This document shows, in pieces, positions 33,102 through 42,148 of a DNA stretch of 64,000 bases. The stretch spans positions 33,256 to 97,255 of the forward strand of contig JBQCGP010000076.1 in the NCBI GenBank assembly GCA_051955535.1. Reading direction: 5' to 3'. The translations under genes were made by a program, and so were the position numbers. The DNA comes from 13-2-20CM-68-14 sp051955535 (lineage in GTDB: Bacteria; Actinomycetota; Thermoleophilia; Gaiellales; Gaiellaceae). Each line of letters opens with the position of its first letter. Position 1 is the first letter of the stretch. Below the pieces are notes generated by a model. That model searched no databases. It was not told where the DNA came from and saw only the letters and a list, made by a program, of their open reading frames with translations.

Positions 33102-34042
33102 CGCGCCTCGATCGCCCGCTCGTCGAACCGCACCGGCTCGAATCCGCCCGCGGCGAGCAAGGCGCGCCACTGGGCCTCGTCGCGCTCGCGGCCGGCGAAC
33201 ATCGCCAGCATCAGGAGGTCGAGCCATTTCGCGCCGAAGGGCTCGTTGCCCGGCGGCACGACCGCGTCGAGGATGATCAGCCGCGCCTCCGGTCCCGCGG
33301 CCGCCCGGATCGTCTGCAGGATCTGCGTTGCGCTCTCGTCGTCCCAGTCGTGCAGGATCGTCGCCAGCAGAAAGACGTCCCCCTCGGGGACGCTCTCGAA
33401 GAAGCTGCCGGCCACGAACTCGATCCGATCGCCGAACGCCGACTCGTCGCGCACGGTCTCCGGGAGGTCGAAGACGATCCCCCGCGTTCCCGGCCGTCCG
33501 CCGAGGAACTCGATCAGCAACGAGCCGTTGCCGCCGCCGACGTCGACGACCGTCTCGTCGCCGCGCCAGTCGAACTTGACGAGGCGCTCGATGCGCGTGT
33601 CCTGACCCTGCGCCATCGCCACGTCGAACTGCTCGCGCTCGCGCGGGTGCTCCGCCAGCCACGACCAGAAGTCCGTCCCGAAGAGCTCGGGGAAGGTCGC
33701 GCGGCCGCTCGCGTCGAGCTCGCCCACGGCGCGGTACCAAACGCCTCCGAACAGCGAGGCGAACTCACCCCAGCCGCTCGTAGCCAGGAGCTCGGACGCA
33801 TCGGTGTTGCGGAAGAAGCCCGGCTCCTCCTCGGCGAAGAAGCCCTCGCTTGCGAGCGCACGCAGCACCCGCCGGAGCGCATCGGCGTCGACGCCGGCAG
33901 CGCCGGCGAGCTCGGCGACGGGACGCGGTCCGTCCGCGAGCGACTCGGCCACGCGCAGGTCGGCCGCGATCCCGAGCGCCCGCGTCGCGAGCGCGCCGCG
34001 CAGGAGGTTCCAGATCTGCTCCTCGGGCGCAACGGCGCTCAT
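33092..34042 (-). CDS. O-methyltransferase-type SAM enzyme inserted between selA and selB
   Basis: 316 aa. The N-terminal winged-helix dimerisation domain (GIAADLRVAESLADGP, ADALRRVLRALASEG) is followed by the SAM domain: ETVVDVGGGNGSLLIEFL (motif I), TILHDWDDESATQIL (motif with catalytic-type His) and LIILDAVVPPGNEP. This matches the plant-type/hydroxyneurosporene O-methyltransferase family. Overlaps selA by 4 nt and selB by 10 nt, so it is translated as part of the sel operon, although selenocysteine synthesis needs no known O-methyltransferase. Confidence 0.88.
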   Translation of the reverse strand: MSAVAPEEQIWNLLRGALATRALGIAADLRVAESLADGPRPVAELAGAAGVDADALRRVLRALASEGFFAEEEPGFFRNTDASELLATSGWGEFASLFGGVWYRAVGELDASGRATFPELFGTDFWSWLAEHPREREQFDVAMAQGQDTRIERLVKFDWRGDETVVDVGGGNGSLLIEFLGGRPGTRGIVFDLPETVRDESAFGDRIEFVAGSFFESVPEGDVFLLATILHDWDDESATQILQTIRAAAGPEARLIILDAVVPPGNEPFGAKWLDLLMLAMFAGRERDEAQWRALLAAGGFEPVRFDERAIEARCR

Positions 34043-35340
34043 GAACGCACCGCGGCAACTGAAGCGGCGACCTCGTCGACCTCCTCGTCGTTCACGGTTC
34101 GACAGTCGAGCAGCAGCCGCCCATCGCGGAGGATCCCGATGATCGGCGGCTCGACCTCACGCAGAGGCACGGCCAGCTCCTCCTCGACCGCGCAGGCGAA
34201 GCTCGGCAGCTCGGCCAGCGGGAGCGCGCCGCCGCCGACGCGGCCGACCGTCTGCTCGACCTCGCCTCCGACCAGCCCCGCGAGCCGCTCCGCCCGCGCG
34301 CGCACCCCCTCGAGAGGCTCGCCGAGCATCCGCAAGACCGGGATCTCGCTGGCGGTGCGCTCCGGGTCGAGGTAGAGCGCGAGCGTCGCCTCCAGTGCAG
34401 CGAGCGTCAGCTTGTCGGCGCGGAGCGCCCGCTGGAGCGCGTGGCGGCGGAGCTTCTCGACCAAGTCGGCGCGACCGACGACGATCCCCGCCTGCGGCCC
34501 TCCGAGCAGCTTGTCGCCCGAGAAGCAGACGAGGTCGGCGCCAGCGCCCAAGGCGTCGCGGGCCGACGGCTCGCCCTCGAGCTCGACAAGCACCCCCGAG
34601 CCGAGGTCGTCGACCACGGGGATCCCGTGGGCGCGGCCGATGCGGACGAGCTCTTCGAGCCGCGGCTGCTCGGTGAAGCCGACGACGCGGAAGTTCGACT
34701 GGTGCACGCGGAGTAGCAGCGCCGTCTCGGGGCCGATCGCGCGCTCGTAGTCGGCCGCTCGCGTCCGGTTCGTCGTGCCGACCTCGCGCAGATGCGCCCC
34801 GGAACGAGCGAGCACGTCGGGGATCCGGAAGCCGTCGCCGATCTCGATCAGCTCACCGCGCGAGACGAGCACCTCGCGCCCCTCGGCCAACGCGGCGAGG
34901 GCGAGGAGCACGGCGCCGGCGTTGTTGTTGACGACGAGCGCGGCCTCGGCGCCGGTCAGCCGTCTCAGGATCGGCGCGACGTGATCCTGGCGCGAGCCGC
35001 GGGCGCCTTCGTCGACGTCGTACTCGAGGTTCGAGTAGCCGGCGGCGACCGTGGCGACCCGCTCGAGCGCCTCACGCGGTAGCGGCGCACGGCCGAGGTT
35101 GGTGTGGACGATCACCCCGGTCGCGTTGATCACGCGGCGGAGGCGGGCGGCGCGCGTCGCCGCGAGCTCCGACTCGACGCGTTCGACAAGGTCGCCGGGA
35201 TCCGCTCCGGCGCGGATCTCCTCGCGTGCCCGTTCGAGGGCCGAACGCGCTGCGGCGACGAGCAGAGGCCGGGGCGCTGCGGTCGCGAGCCGCTCGTCCG
35301 CTGCGAGCTCATCCACCGATGGCAGGTCCCGCAGCTCCAC
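34039..35340 (-). CDS. selA: L-seryl-tRNA(Sec) selenium transferase
   Basis: 433 aa. PLP enzyme converting Ser-tRNA(Sec) to Sec-tRNA(Sec) with selenophosphate. Signature segments: RRVINATGVIVHTNLGRAPL, GARGSRQDHV, ALVVNNNAGAVLLAL, IPVVDDLGSG and the PLP lysine in CFSGDKLLGGPQAG. First gene of the operon selA-methyltransferase-selB. selD (selenophosphate synthetase) is not in the window and must be elsewhere. Confidence 0.96.
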   Translation of the reverse strand: MELRDLPSVDELAADERLATAAPRPLLVAAARSALERAREEIRAGADPGDLVERVESELAATRAARLRRVINATGVIVHTNLGRAPLPREALERVATVAAGYSNLEYDVDEGARGSRQDHVAPILRRLTGAEAALVVNNNAGAVLLALAALAEGREVLVSRGELIEIGDGFRIPDVLARSGAHLREVGTTNRTRAADYERAIGPETALLLRVHQSNFRVVGFTEQPRLEELVRIGRAHGIPVVDDLGSGVLVELEGEPSARDALGAGADLVCFSGDKLLGGPQAGIVVGRADLVEKLRRHALQRALRADKLTLAALEATLALYLDPERTASEIPVLRMLGEPLEGVRARAERLAGLVGGEVEQTVGRVGGGALPLAELPSFACAVEEELAVPLREVEPPIIGILRDGRLLLDCRTVNDEEVDEVAASVAAVRS

Positions 35341-35400
35341 GGCCGAAGTGTAGAGACGGTGGATTCACGGACTAAACTCGCCGCCGGAGCGCTCGAGACG

Positions 35401-36426
35401 ATGCCGAATTCCGTTCTGCAACCGGTTCAGCGTCGGCGCCGCGGGAGGTCTAAGCGGCCGCTGGTCCTGGCCGTCGTCGCGTTGGTGGTCGCCGCCGCGG
35501 CGTTCGCGGCCACGCAGCGATGGGCGTTCGCCCACGCGAAACCTCACACGCAGCACGAGGTCGCGCTTCGCCCCAGTCCGGTCTCGAAGCGAGAGCTCCG
35601 GCACCTACGCGAGCTCGCCTCGCGCCAGGCAGCCTCGGAGCAAATCCCCACGCTGCCGCTGCTCTTGCCGGGCGCCCCGCGATTCGAGCACGCCCAGGTC
35701 GGACCGATCAGCGCACCGGCGGCGATCCTGGTCGACGCCAGAAGCGGCGCCGTTCTCTGGGCGAAGCGCCCCCACCTGCGCCGGCCGATCGCCTCGACGA
35801 CGAAGATCATGACCGGCGTCCTCGCGCTCGAGAACCTGAACCCGGACAAGGTCGTCCGCGTCAACCCGCTCGTCACGCGGGTCGCGCTCAACCGCGAAGG
35901 GCTACGCTCGCACGAGCGCGTTGCGATCTGGAAGCTGATGTACGGGCTGCTTCTGTTCTCCGGCAACGACGATGCCCTCGAGCTCGGGATCGCGACCTCG
36001 GGCAGCCGCGGTGCGTTCCTGCAGCTGATGAACGACAAGGCGCATGCGCTTGGGCTTCACGACACCCACTACACGAGCCCGAGCGGCGTCGTCGACCGCG
36101 GCAACTACTCCTCGGCGTACGACCTGGCGGCGCTCGCGCGCTACGCGATGGCGATGCCGGCGTTCCGCAAGGTCACGCGCACGCACATCGTCCACGTCAA
36201 GTGGTCCAAGCCGACCTACGCGAAGACGTACGTGAACAAGAACCAGCTGATCGGCACCTACCGCGGCGCCGACGGCGTGAAGACCGGCTGGACGACGATC
36301 GCCGGCCACTGCCTCGTCGCCTCGGCGAAGCGAGGGAAGACGAGCCTGATCGCGGTGGTGCTGCACGCGACCGACCCTTACGGCGACGCGCGGCGGCTGC
36401 TTAACTTCGGCTTCGCGAACTCGTAG
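35401..36426 (+). CDS. D-alanyl-D-alanine carboxypeptidase (peptidase S11)
   Basis: 341 aa from the ATG at 35401; a GTG at 35359 is an alternative. N-terminal anchor RPLVLAVVALVVAAAAFAA. Serine-peptidase motifs in order: IASTTKIM (SxxK), LFSGNDD (SxN) and ADGVKTGWT (KTG). It trims the terminal D-Ala of peptidoglycan stem peptides on the outer face of the membrane. The C-terminal domain of PBP5 is missing. Followed after 10 nt by a secreted Ig-like protein gene, probably cotranscribed. Confidence 0.9.
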   Translation: MPNSVLQPVQRRRRGRSKRPLVLAVVALVVAAAAFAATQRWAFAHAKPHTQHEVALRPSPVSKRELRHLRELASRQAASEQIPTLPLLLPGAPRFEHAQVGPISAPAAILVDARSGAVLWAKRPHLRRPIASTTKIMTGVLALENLNPDKVVRVNPLVTRVALNREGLRSHERVAIWKLMYGLLLFSGNDDALELGIATSGSRGAFLQLMNDKAHALGLHDTHYTSPSGVVDRGNYSSAYDLAALARYAMAMPAFRKVTRTHIVHVKWSKPTYAKTYVNKNQLIGTYRGADGVKTGWTTIAGHCLVASAKRGKTSLIAVVLHATDPYGDARRLLNFGFANS

Positions 36427-36436
36427 GGGTCCTGTC

Positions 36437-37345
36437 GTGATTCGAAAGCTTCATCTGCGCGCTCTCGTGCCCTTGCTCGGGCTGGTCTTGCTGCTCCTGC
36501 CTGCAGAGAGCCCCGCGGCGACGCCGGGGAACGGCGTCGGCCGTGTCGACATCACGCCCAACCACGTCGCGGCCGGCAGCACGAACACGTTCAAGCTCAC
36601 CTTCACGGCCGACACCGGGCCGATGCAGGGACAGGCCCTGATCGACATCCCGCGCGGCTGGTCCCCGCCGCAGGCGTCACGGCCCGGCGCCACCGGCTAC
36701 GTGGCTCTCGCCCACGACACCTGCTCGAGCACGACGAAGATCACCCGCGTCTCCGGGACCCGGTTGACGATCGCGACCGACTGCAAGCGCGGCCAGCGCT
36801 TCGAGGTCACGTACGGGCCTGCGGTCGCATCGACGTTCGCTGCCGACGGCTTTGTGTTCCTGACGCAGACCAAGCCGAGCGTCGGGACGACCGCGACAAA
36901 GCTCGTCAAGGTCAAGAAGGTCGTCAAGAACAAGAAGGGCAAGAAGGTCACGAAGACGGTCACGAAGCGCGTTACGTTCCTCGTCAAGCCCGCCTTCCAG
37001 CCGCTTGCCCCGAAGAAGCAGCCGATCGTCGTCGTGAACGGCGGCCCGGTCGACCACCTGATCCTGAACGCGCCGACGATCGCGACGGCGGGCACGCCGT
37101 TCAGCCTCACGATCCGTGCCGAGGACGCCTTCGGAAACCCGGCGTCCGGCTACACCGGGACGGTGAGCTTCTCGAGCAGCGACCCGGCCGCCTTCTTGCC
37201 GACGTCGTACACGTTCACGACGAACGACTTCGGTGCGAAGACCCTCGGCGGCGTGATCCTTCGCGCGACCGGGACCCAGACGATCACGGTCTCCGACGGC
37301 AGCCGAGTCGACGTCGGCAACCCGATCACCGTCTACTCGTTCTAG
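36437..37345 (+). CDS. secreted protein with Ig-like (Big) C-terminal domain
   Basis: 302 aa, GTG start. Signal peptide LRALVPLLGLVLLLLPAESPA. Residues ~30-150 form a beta-rich domain with GQALIDIPRGWSPP. Then a lysine-rich linker with repeated VKKVVKNKKGKK-type sequence, and finally a bacterial Ig-like domain (ATAGTPFSLTIRAEDAFGN, YTGTVSFSSSDP, ITVSD). Probably a cell-surface structural protein. Its TAG stop coincides with the first bases of the palindromic repeat at 37344. Confidence 0.8.
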   Translation: MIRKLHLRALVPLLGLVLLLLPAESPAATPGNGVGRVDITPNHVAAGSTNTFKLTFTADTGPMQGQALIDIPRGWSPPQASRPGATGYVALAHDTCSSTTKITRVSGTRLTIATDCKRGQRFEVTYGPAVASTFAADGFVFLTQTKPSVGTTATKLVKVKKVVKNKKGKKVTKTVTKRVTFLVKPAFQPLAPKKQPIVVVNGGPVDHLILNAPTIATAGTPFSLTIRAEDAFGNPASGYTGTVSFSSSDPAAFLPTSYTFTTNDFGAKTLGGVILRATGTQTITVSDGSRVDVGNPITVYSF

Positions 37346-37411
37346 GGAGGGACTGTTCCCGAACGGGGACTGTCCCGTCAAACGGTTATCGGGACAGACC
37401 CCTTGTCCCCG
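37344..37411. repeat. GGGACTGTCCC palindromic repeat, truncated copy
   Basis: Begins AGGGAGGGACTG, continues GGGGACTGTCCCG and later CGGGACAGACCCC. It is the same element as the full copy at 54334, whose left arm it matches; the right arm is shortened and altered. Resembles REP-type elements mobilised by RAYT transposases (inference); no such transposase is in the window. Confidence 0.7.
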
Positions 37412-37422
37412 CGCCTAGGCGT

Positions 37423-38121
37423 CTATTGCGCGTCGGCCTTCTGGGGCTCGGCCGGCGTCCGCGTCGAGCGGCCCTCGTAGGCGTCGACGACCCGCCCGAC
37501 GGCCTCCTCCGGCGAGTCCGTCAGATGGAGCAGCTCGAAGTCGTCGGTCGAGATCATCCCCTCGGCAAGCGTGCGCTCTCGCAGCCAGGCGAGCATGCCC
37601 TTCCAGTAGTCGCTGTCGAAGAGAACGACCGGGAAGTGGAGCACCTTGCCGGTCTGGATCAGCGTCAGCGCCTCGAACAGCTCGTCGAGCGTCCCGAAGC
37701 CACCCGGGAAGATCACGAAGCCCTCGGCGGCCTTCACGAACATCGTCTTGCGCGCGTAGAAGTGACGAAACGTCATCTCGATGTCGAGGTACGGGTTCTC
37801 GTACTGCTCGTGAGGAAGCTCGATGTTGAAGCCGACAGAGAGACCGCCGCCTTCCTTCGCACCCCGGTTCGCCGCCTCCATCACGCCGGGCCCGCCGCCC
37901 GTGACGACCGCCCAGCCGGCCTCGGCGAACCGACGGCCGACGTCCCGCGCCTCCTCGTAGGCGGGATCCCCTTCGTGGACGCGCGCGGACCCGAACAGCG
38001 TGACCGCCGGTCGGTCGATCCGTTCGACCGCCCGAAAGCCCTGCAAGAACTCGTCGCCGATCCGCGCCGCATCCGCGAAGAGGTCGCCGTCATGGCGCTC
38101 TAGGAGCTTTCGGTCGTCCAT
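37423..38121 (-). CDS. LOG-family (TIGR00730-type) protein
   Basis: 232 aa starting at the ATG at 38121. Motifs GGGPGVMEAANRGA and FPGGFGTLDELFEAL are the lysine-decarboxylase-like/LOG signatures (GGGxxGxME and PGGxGTxxE). LOG enzymes release cytokinin-type bases from nucleoside 5'-monophosphates; many bacterial members act on AMP or have unknown substrates. Sits 14 nt after the site-2 protease gene in the same direction. Confidence 0.88.
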   Translation of the reverse strand: MDDRKLLERHDGDLFADAARIGDEFLQGFRAVERIDRPAVTLFGSARVHEGDPAYEEARDVGRRFAEAGWAVVTGGGPGVMEAANRGAKEGGGLSVGFNIELPHEQYENPYLDIEMTFRHFYARKTMFVKAAEGFVIFPGGFGTLDELFEALTLIQTGKVLHFPVVLFDSDYWKGMLAWLRERTLAEGMISTDDFELLHLTDSPEEAVGRVVDAYEGRSTRTPAEPQKADAQ

Positions 38122-38135
38122 TGCCGGACGGGTCA

Positions 38136-38975
38136 CTAAATCGAGCTGTGCGGGACGTGCGCGGCGTGCATGCCGAGCACGAGCAGGATCGCCAGGCCGA
38201 AGTAGGACACGGCCGCCGTGAAGCGCTGCCACGGCAGCACCGAGTAGTACGCCCCTGACCCGCCAAAGCGGCGCTGCTGCCAGCGCTGCCAGAGCTCCAT
38301 CGCCGCGAACACGAGGATCAGAAGCAGGATTCCGTTCGGCCGGTAGAGCACGAGGGCGAGCAGGCCCAGCAGGCCGAGGATCCAGAACGCTGGGTGGATC
38401 GCGGTCACGATTCGCCCGCCGTCGAGCGGCACAACCGGCAGCAGGTTGAAGAGGTTGATGAAGAAGCCGAGGAAGGCGATCGCCTTCAGCGTGTTCGAGT
38501 CCTCGGCGACGCCAATCGCATAGACGACGGCGGCGCCGAGGGAGCCGAGCAGCGGCCCGGCAATTGCGAGCTGGAACTCTTGCCAGGCGCTCTTGGGGTG
38601 TTCCTTCAGGAAGATGCTGGCGCCGAGAAAGGGGATGAAGAGCGGCGCGCTGACGGGGAGGTGCTGGCGTTTGGCCTCGAGCCAGTGGCCCATCTCGTGG
38701 ATGAAGATCAGCCCGACCAGGCCGACCGCGAACCAGAGCCCACCGAACCAGAGGTAGGCGCCGAACGAGATGAACAGCCCGAGCAGGAACTTGTACTTGA
38801 GGATTCCGATCCCGAACTTGGCGATGAACGCGCCGACAGCCGCGAAAGGCGCCCAGATCTTGCGGCCGAGCTCGCGCCAGTTGGTGCCGCGTGGCTGGAT
38901 CGGCTCGTAGTCCCGAAAGCGCTGCGGAAGCTCGCGCGGCTGGTTGGGATCGACTTCGGGTGTGAACTGGCTCAC
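38136..38975 (-). CDS. site-2-type membrane zinc protease (M50)
   Basis: 279 aa, GTG start at 38975. A ~50-residue cytoplasmic N-terminus, then membrane helices. The zinc motif FIHEMGHWLEAKR (HExxH) lies in helix 3 and NLLPVVPLDGGRIV (NxxPxxxLDGG) provides the third ligand. Three further helices follow. It cleaves substrates within the membrane, such as anti-sigma factors; no anti-sigma gene is adjacent. No PDZ domain. Confidence 0.9.
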   Translation of the reverse strand: MSQFTPEVDPNQPRELPQRFRDYEPIQPRGTNWRELGRKIWAPFAAVGAFIAKFGIGILKYKFLLGLFISFGAYLWFGGLWFAVGLVGLIFIHEMGHWLEAKRQHLPVSAPLFIPFLGASIFLKEHPKSAWQEFQLAIAGPLLGSLGAAVVYAIGVAEDSNTLKAIAFLGFFINLFNLLPVVPLDGGRIVTAIHPAFWILGLLGLLALVLYRPNGILLLILVFAAMELWQRWQQRRFGGSGAYYSVLPWQRFTAAVSYFGLAILLVLGMHAAHVPHSSI

Positions 38976-39117
38976 GGGCTCATCGTAGCCAGCGGGTCTT
39001 TTAAGGGAGGACCTGCCACTTGGGTCTTGAATCGAACGGCTACGCGCGGTAGGAAGAAGGCGCGGCGGTCCTCCATCCGGAGGGTCACTAGCGGGAGTGG
39101 GCAACAAGGAGGAGAGA

Positions 39118-39765
39118 ATGAGCAAGATCGCCAGCCACGTGCGCGGTCACTTCGTCGCGTACCTGGCTCTGTTCTTTGCGCTTGGCGGCACATCGTTCGC
39201 CGCGGTCAACGCACTGCCGAGAAACAGCGTCGGTAGCCCGCAGATCAAGAACGGATCGATTCAGAAGGTCGACATCTCAAAGCGCACGGTGTCGGCGCTG
39301 CGTGGCCAGCGCGGGCCCCGCGGCCTGCAAGGTGCGACGGGTGCGACGGGTGCGACCGGGGCCACAGGCGCCACCGGTGCGGCCGGGGCCAAAGGCGACA
39401 AGGGCGACCCTGGTAACAACAGCCTCGTGGCGTTCGCCAGCGTTTCAGCCGTTTCAGGGACGCCGTCGATTCGGAGTTTCGGCGGCCAGGGCACGACAGG
39501 TGCGACTGTGGCTACCTGTGGGACGGGATGTTGGGATGTTCACTTCGCAGGCTCGTATCCGGGCGTGACCAGCCAGGACAAGCTGTCGACCTTTGCGACA
39601 CTCGACACGAACTCGTTCGACTATGCATCGACGAGTCTCGATACGAGTGCAGGTTCAAGCACGTCGGCGATCAACATCCGCGTCTTCACGATGACCCCGG
39701 GCACCGGCGGCGCTGACCCCAGCACTGTCAATCGTGACTTCTCTGTCGAGGTACTTGTTCCGTAG
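39118..39765 (+). CDS. secreted collagen-like protein
   Basis: 215 aa, AAGGAGGAG before the ATG. The N-terminus (VRGHFVAYLALFFALGGTSFA) is a conserved opening in actinobacterial secreted proteins. Residues ~65-100 are Gly-X-Y triplets (GPRGLQGATGATGATG and AKGDKGDPG) that can form a short triple helix. The C-terminal ~110 residues are beta-rich, with CGTGC, and probably a trimerising or binding head. A hairpin follows the stop. Confidence 0.82.
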   Translation: MSKIASHVRGHFVAYLALFFALGGTSFAAVNALPRNSVGSPQIKNGSIQKVDISKRTVSALRGQRGPRGLQGATGATGATGATGATGAAGAKGDKGDPGNNSLVAFASVSAVSGTPSIRSFGGQGTTGATVATCGTGCWDVHFAGSYPGVTSQDKLSTFATLDTNSFDYASTSLDTSAGSSTSAINIRVFTMTPGTGGADPSTVNRDFSVEVLVP

Positions 39766-39770
39766 TCATG

Positions 39771-39807
39771 TGGTTGCGCTCGCGGCGTTCGGCTGCGGGC
39801 GCAACCA
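39771..39807 (+). terminator. hairpin after the collagen-like gene
   Basis: TGGTTGCGC pairs with GCGCAACCA over 9 bp, with partial further pairing in the GC-rich loop. It lies 5 nt after the stop codon. No T-run. Confidence 0.5.
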
Positions 39808-39828
39808 TCTTCCGAGGAGAACTTGAAA

Positions 39829-40173
39829 ATGCGACGTGCGCTTGTTGCGTTTGGGTTCGTCGGCATCTGTAGCTTCGCCTCGGCTTTCGGAGCCGGAGCA
39901 GAGAACGCTCGATACGGACGAATCGTCGCTGTGGTTCCTCCCTGTCAGGTAACTGTGAAGTGGCCACTCCAGCAGCTGTCGCCCGGGAAATACGTCGTGC
40001 TGATTCGTGACCGGTCGACCCAGTCGTCGTTCCGTCTGACAGGCCCTGGGGTTGCTCGACACACTACGGCCCAATTCGTCGGCGAAGCCACGTGGCTTAT
40101 CCGGCTTTATCGCGGCCGATACCGCTATTTCTGTTACGCGCCGCGGGCTTCGGGGACGCTCATCGTTCGATAG
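39829..40173 (+). CDS. secreted cupredoxin-like protein lacking most copper ligands
   Basis: 114 aa from ATG at 39829 (GAGGAG upstream; TTG at 39823 possible). Signal peptide RRALVAFGFVGICSFASAFGA. The rest aligns with the plastocyanin-type fold: VVLIRDRSTQSSFRLTGPGV, AQFVGEATWLIRLYRGRYRYFC, GTLIVR. The usual first His is replaced (SSF in place of HNF), the Cys is kept, and the second His and Met are absent. Copper binding is therefore unlikely. Confidence 0.72.
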   Translation: MRRALVAFGFVGICSFASAFGAGAENARYGRIVAVVPPCQVTVKWPLQQLSPGKYVVLIRDRSTQSSFRLTGPGVARHTTAQFVGEATWLIRLYRGRYRYFCYAPRASGTLIVR

Positions 40174-40247
40174 CAACGCACTCCCTCGAACGAGGCACCG
40201 CGAATGAGGGACGCTGATCCCTCGAACGGGCACCGATACCGCCATGC

Positions 40248-41507
40248 ATGGGCGCCTTCTCCCGGGCGCTCCTCGCGGCCGGCCTGCTCGCCTGCCTGTC
40301 CGCGTCGAGCGCGTTGTCCTCGCCGTCTCGCGCCGGCGCGCGCGTGCTCAGCTACCGCTCGCCACAGGCGCTGCGGACACTCCTTGCGCGCACCGGGCTG
40401 AAGGTCGAGCGCAACCTGCCGGCTCTGCATGCTGTCGTGGTCGCGGATTCGACCGTCGGTAGACGACCGGTCGCGCGCTTCGTCAGTGGCCAGCCGCAGT
40501 CGACAGAGCCGGGCGTTCGAGACATGTACTGGGACGGGGTCCCGTACGAGTGGGAGTACACCGCCGCCCACGTCGACGGCGTTCCCGACTCGGTGCTCCG
40601 CGCTGCCGCGGAGGTCAAGATCGCAGTCGTCGACACCGGCTGCGACGTTCGCCAACCCGACATCGCCGCCAAGTCGCCAGAGGTCTACAGCGTCATCCAC
40701 CCGGACGCGCAGCGCGACGTGCGCGACTACTACGGACACGGGACGTTCGTTGCCTCGCTGGCGGCGGGATCGGTCATGAACGACGAAGGGATCGCCGGCT
40801 TCGGCGGCGATGCGCGGCTCATGTGCGTGCAGATCGTGCACGCGGACGGCTCGATCTCTGACGTCGACGAGGCGGCCGGAATCGTCTACGCGGTGAAGCG
40901 TGGGGCGAAGATCGTCAACCTCAGTCTCGGCGGCGTGGAGCCTTCGGAGCTCGAAACGCGCGCCGTCCGATACGCGCAACGCCACGGTGTGCTGGTCGTC
41001 GCCGCCGCGGGCAACGAGTTCCATTACGGGAACCCGGTCGAGTATCCCGCCGCGCTGCTCCAGCCGAAGGGCTCGGACGGTCGCGGCGGGGGAGGGCTCT
41101 CGGGCGGCGCCTCGACGCTCAAGGGCGAGCGGGCGCCGTTCTCGAACGCGGGCAGCTACGTCTCGCTCGTCGCACCCGGCGAGAACGTCTTCGCCGCGCT
41201 CTCAGGCTACTCGGACTGGTCGCGGATGCCGCTGCCCGGCTCGAGCGCGGGTGTCTACGGGTTCGCGAGCGGGACGTCGTTCGCAACCCCGGAGGTCGTA
41301 GGCGTGGCGGCGCTCGTCTGGGCAGCGAACCCAGGGCTCTCGGCCAGCCAGGTGGCGACAATCCTCCAGCGCAGCGCTTCAGGCCACGGCACCTGGACCC
41401 CGAGCCTCGGCTTCGGCGTCCTCGACGCCGCGGCTGCGGTCGCGCTGGCGCCGACGATCCCCCCGGCCGTGCCGGCGGCGAAGAAGCTCCTGACGCGGGT
41501 CCACTAG
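40248..41507 (+). CDS. secreted subtilisin-family serine protease
   Basis: 419 aa. Signal peptide RALLAAGLLACLSASSALS, a short propeptide-like region, then the S8 catalytic triad: IAVVDTGCDVRQPD (Asp), YYGHGTFVASL (His) and FASGTSFATPEVVGVAAL (Ser), with the oxyanion Asn in VVAAAGNEF. It should act outside the cell. A Gly-rich insertion (GRGGGGLSGGAS) precedes the Ser region. No C-terminal anchor. Confidence 0.92.
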   Translation: MGAFSRALLAAGLLACLSASSALSSPSRAGARVLSYRSPQALRTLLARTGLKVERNLPALHAVVVADSTVGRRPVARFVSGQPQSTEPGVRDMYWDGVPYEWEYTAAHVDGVPDSVLRAAAEVKIAVVDTGCDVRQPDIAAKSPEVYSVIHPDAQRDVRDYYGHGTFVASLAAGSVMNDEGIAGFGGDARLMCVQIVHADGSISDVDEAAGIVYAVKRGAKIVNLSLGGVEPSELETRAVRYAQRHGVLVVAAAGNEFHYGNPVEYPAALLQPKGSDGRGGGGLSGGASTLKGERAPFSNAGSYVSLVAPGENVFAALSGYSDWSRMPLPGSSAGVYGFASGTSFATPEVVGVAALVWAANPGLSASQVATILQRSASGHGTWTPSLGFGVLDAAAAVALAPTIPPAVPAAKKLLTRVH

Positions 41508-41539
41508 CTTTAGGTCGCGGCGCGCAGCCGGTTGCCTGC

Positions 41540-42055
41540 TCAGCGGATGTTCATCATCCCCACCTCGTTGACGATGCCGCTGCCGGCGCCCGTGTTGTCG
41601 AACTGCTGTAGCTCGGTGAACGTGCCGTTGCCCCTCAGCCGGAGGTAGTCGCCGGTACCACCGTTCACGCGCCAGTTCCCGGTGCAGGCGACGGATACAT
41701 CGCCCGTGACGGGGTCGAAACTGACGAGCCTGCAGCTCGCCTGAAAGGTGATCAGGAACGAACCACCACCGAACGTGTAGTGGTCGACGGCCGTGTACTC
41801 GAACAGGTGGGGCGGCGGGAACGTGTGGGGGAAGCCGACCGGGGTGAAGCTGACGCTCTCGAGCGAGCCCGTCGTTGCCTGGCCGAACACCCCGCCCGAA
41901 GCCGTGACATCGCCGGTCACATTCGGCGGGCCGTTCGTGTGGAAGACCTCCGCGATCGAGATGGTGACGTTCTGGGGCGGAGTAGCCGCTGCCGGCGCCA
42001 CGAATAGCATCGTCGTGGCGAGCGCTGCGGCGGCCAGGAGCAGCAGTCTGCGCAT
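41540..42055 (-). CDS. secreted hypothetical beta-rich protein
   Basis: 171 aa with signal peptide RRLLLLAAAALATTMLFVAPAAA. The mature part has regularly spaced Gly/Thr-rich strands, two Cys (FQASCRLVSF and VSVACTGNW) that could form a disulfide, and NGGTGDYLRLRGNGTFTEL. That last segment resembles calycin/allene-oxide-cyclase-like barrels (weak inference). Divergent from the GntR-LacI regulator; the ~95-bp gap could hold an operator for it. Confidence 0.68.
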   Translation of the reverse strand: MRRLLLLAAAALATTMLFVAPAAATPPQNVTISIAEVFHTNGPPNVTGDVTASGGVFGQATTGSLESVSFTPVGFPHTFPPPHLFEYTAVDHYTFGGGSFLITFQASCRLVSFDPVTGDVSVACTGNWRVNGGTGDYLRLRGNGTFTELQQFDNTGAGSGIVNEVGMMNIR

Positions 42056-42148
42056 GATCGTTCTCCTCTCCGGCGCCGTCAGGCGCCTTGCAGGGCGCTG
42101 AGTTCTACTGTCCTATACCAGCGATACACTACGCCCATCGCCGACAGC

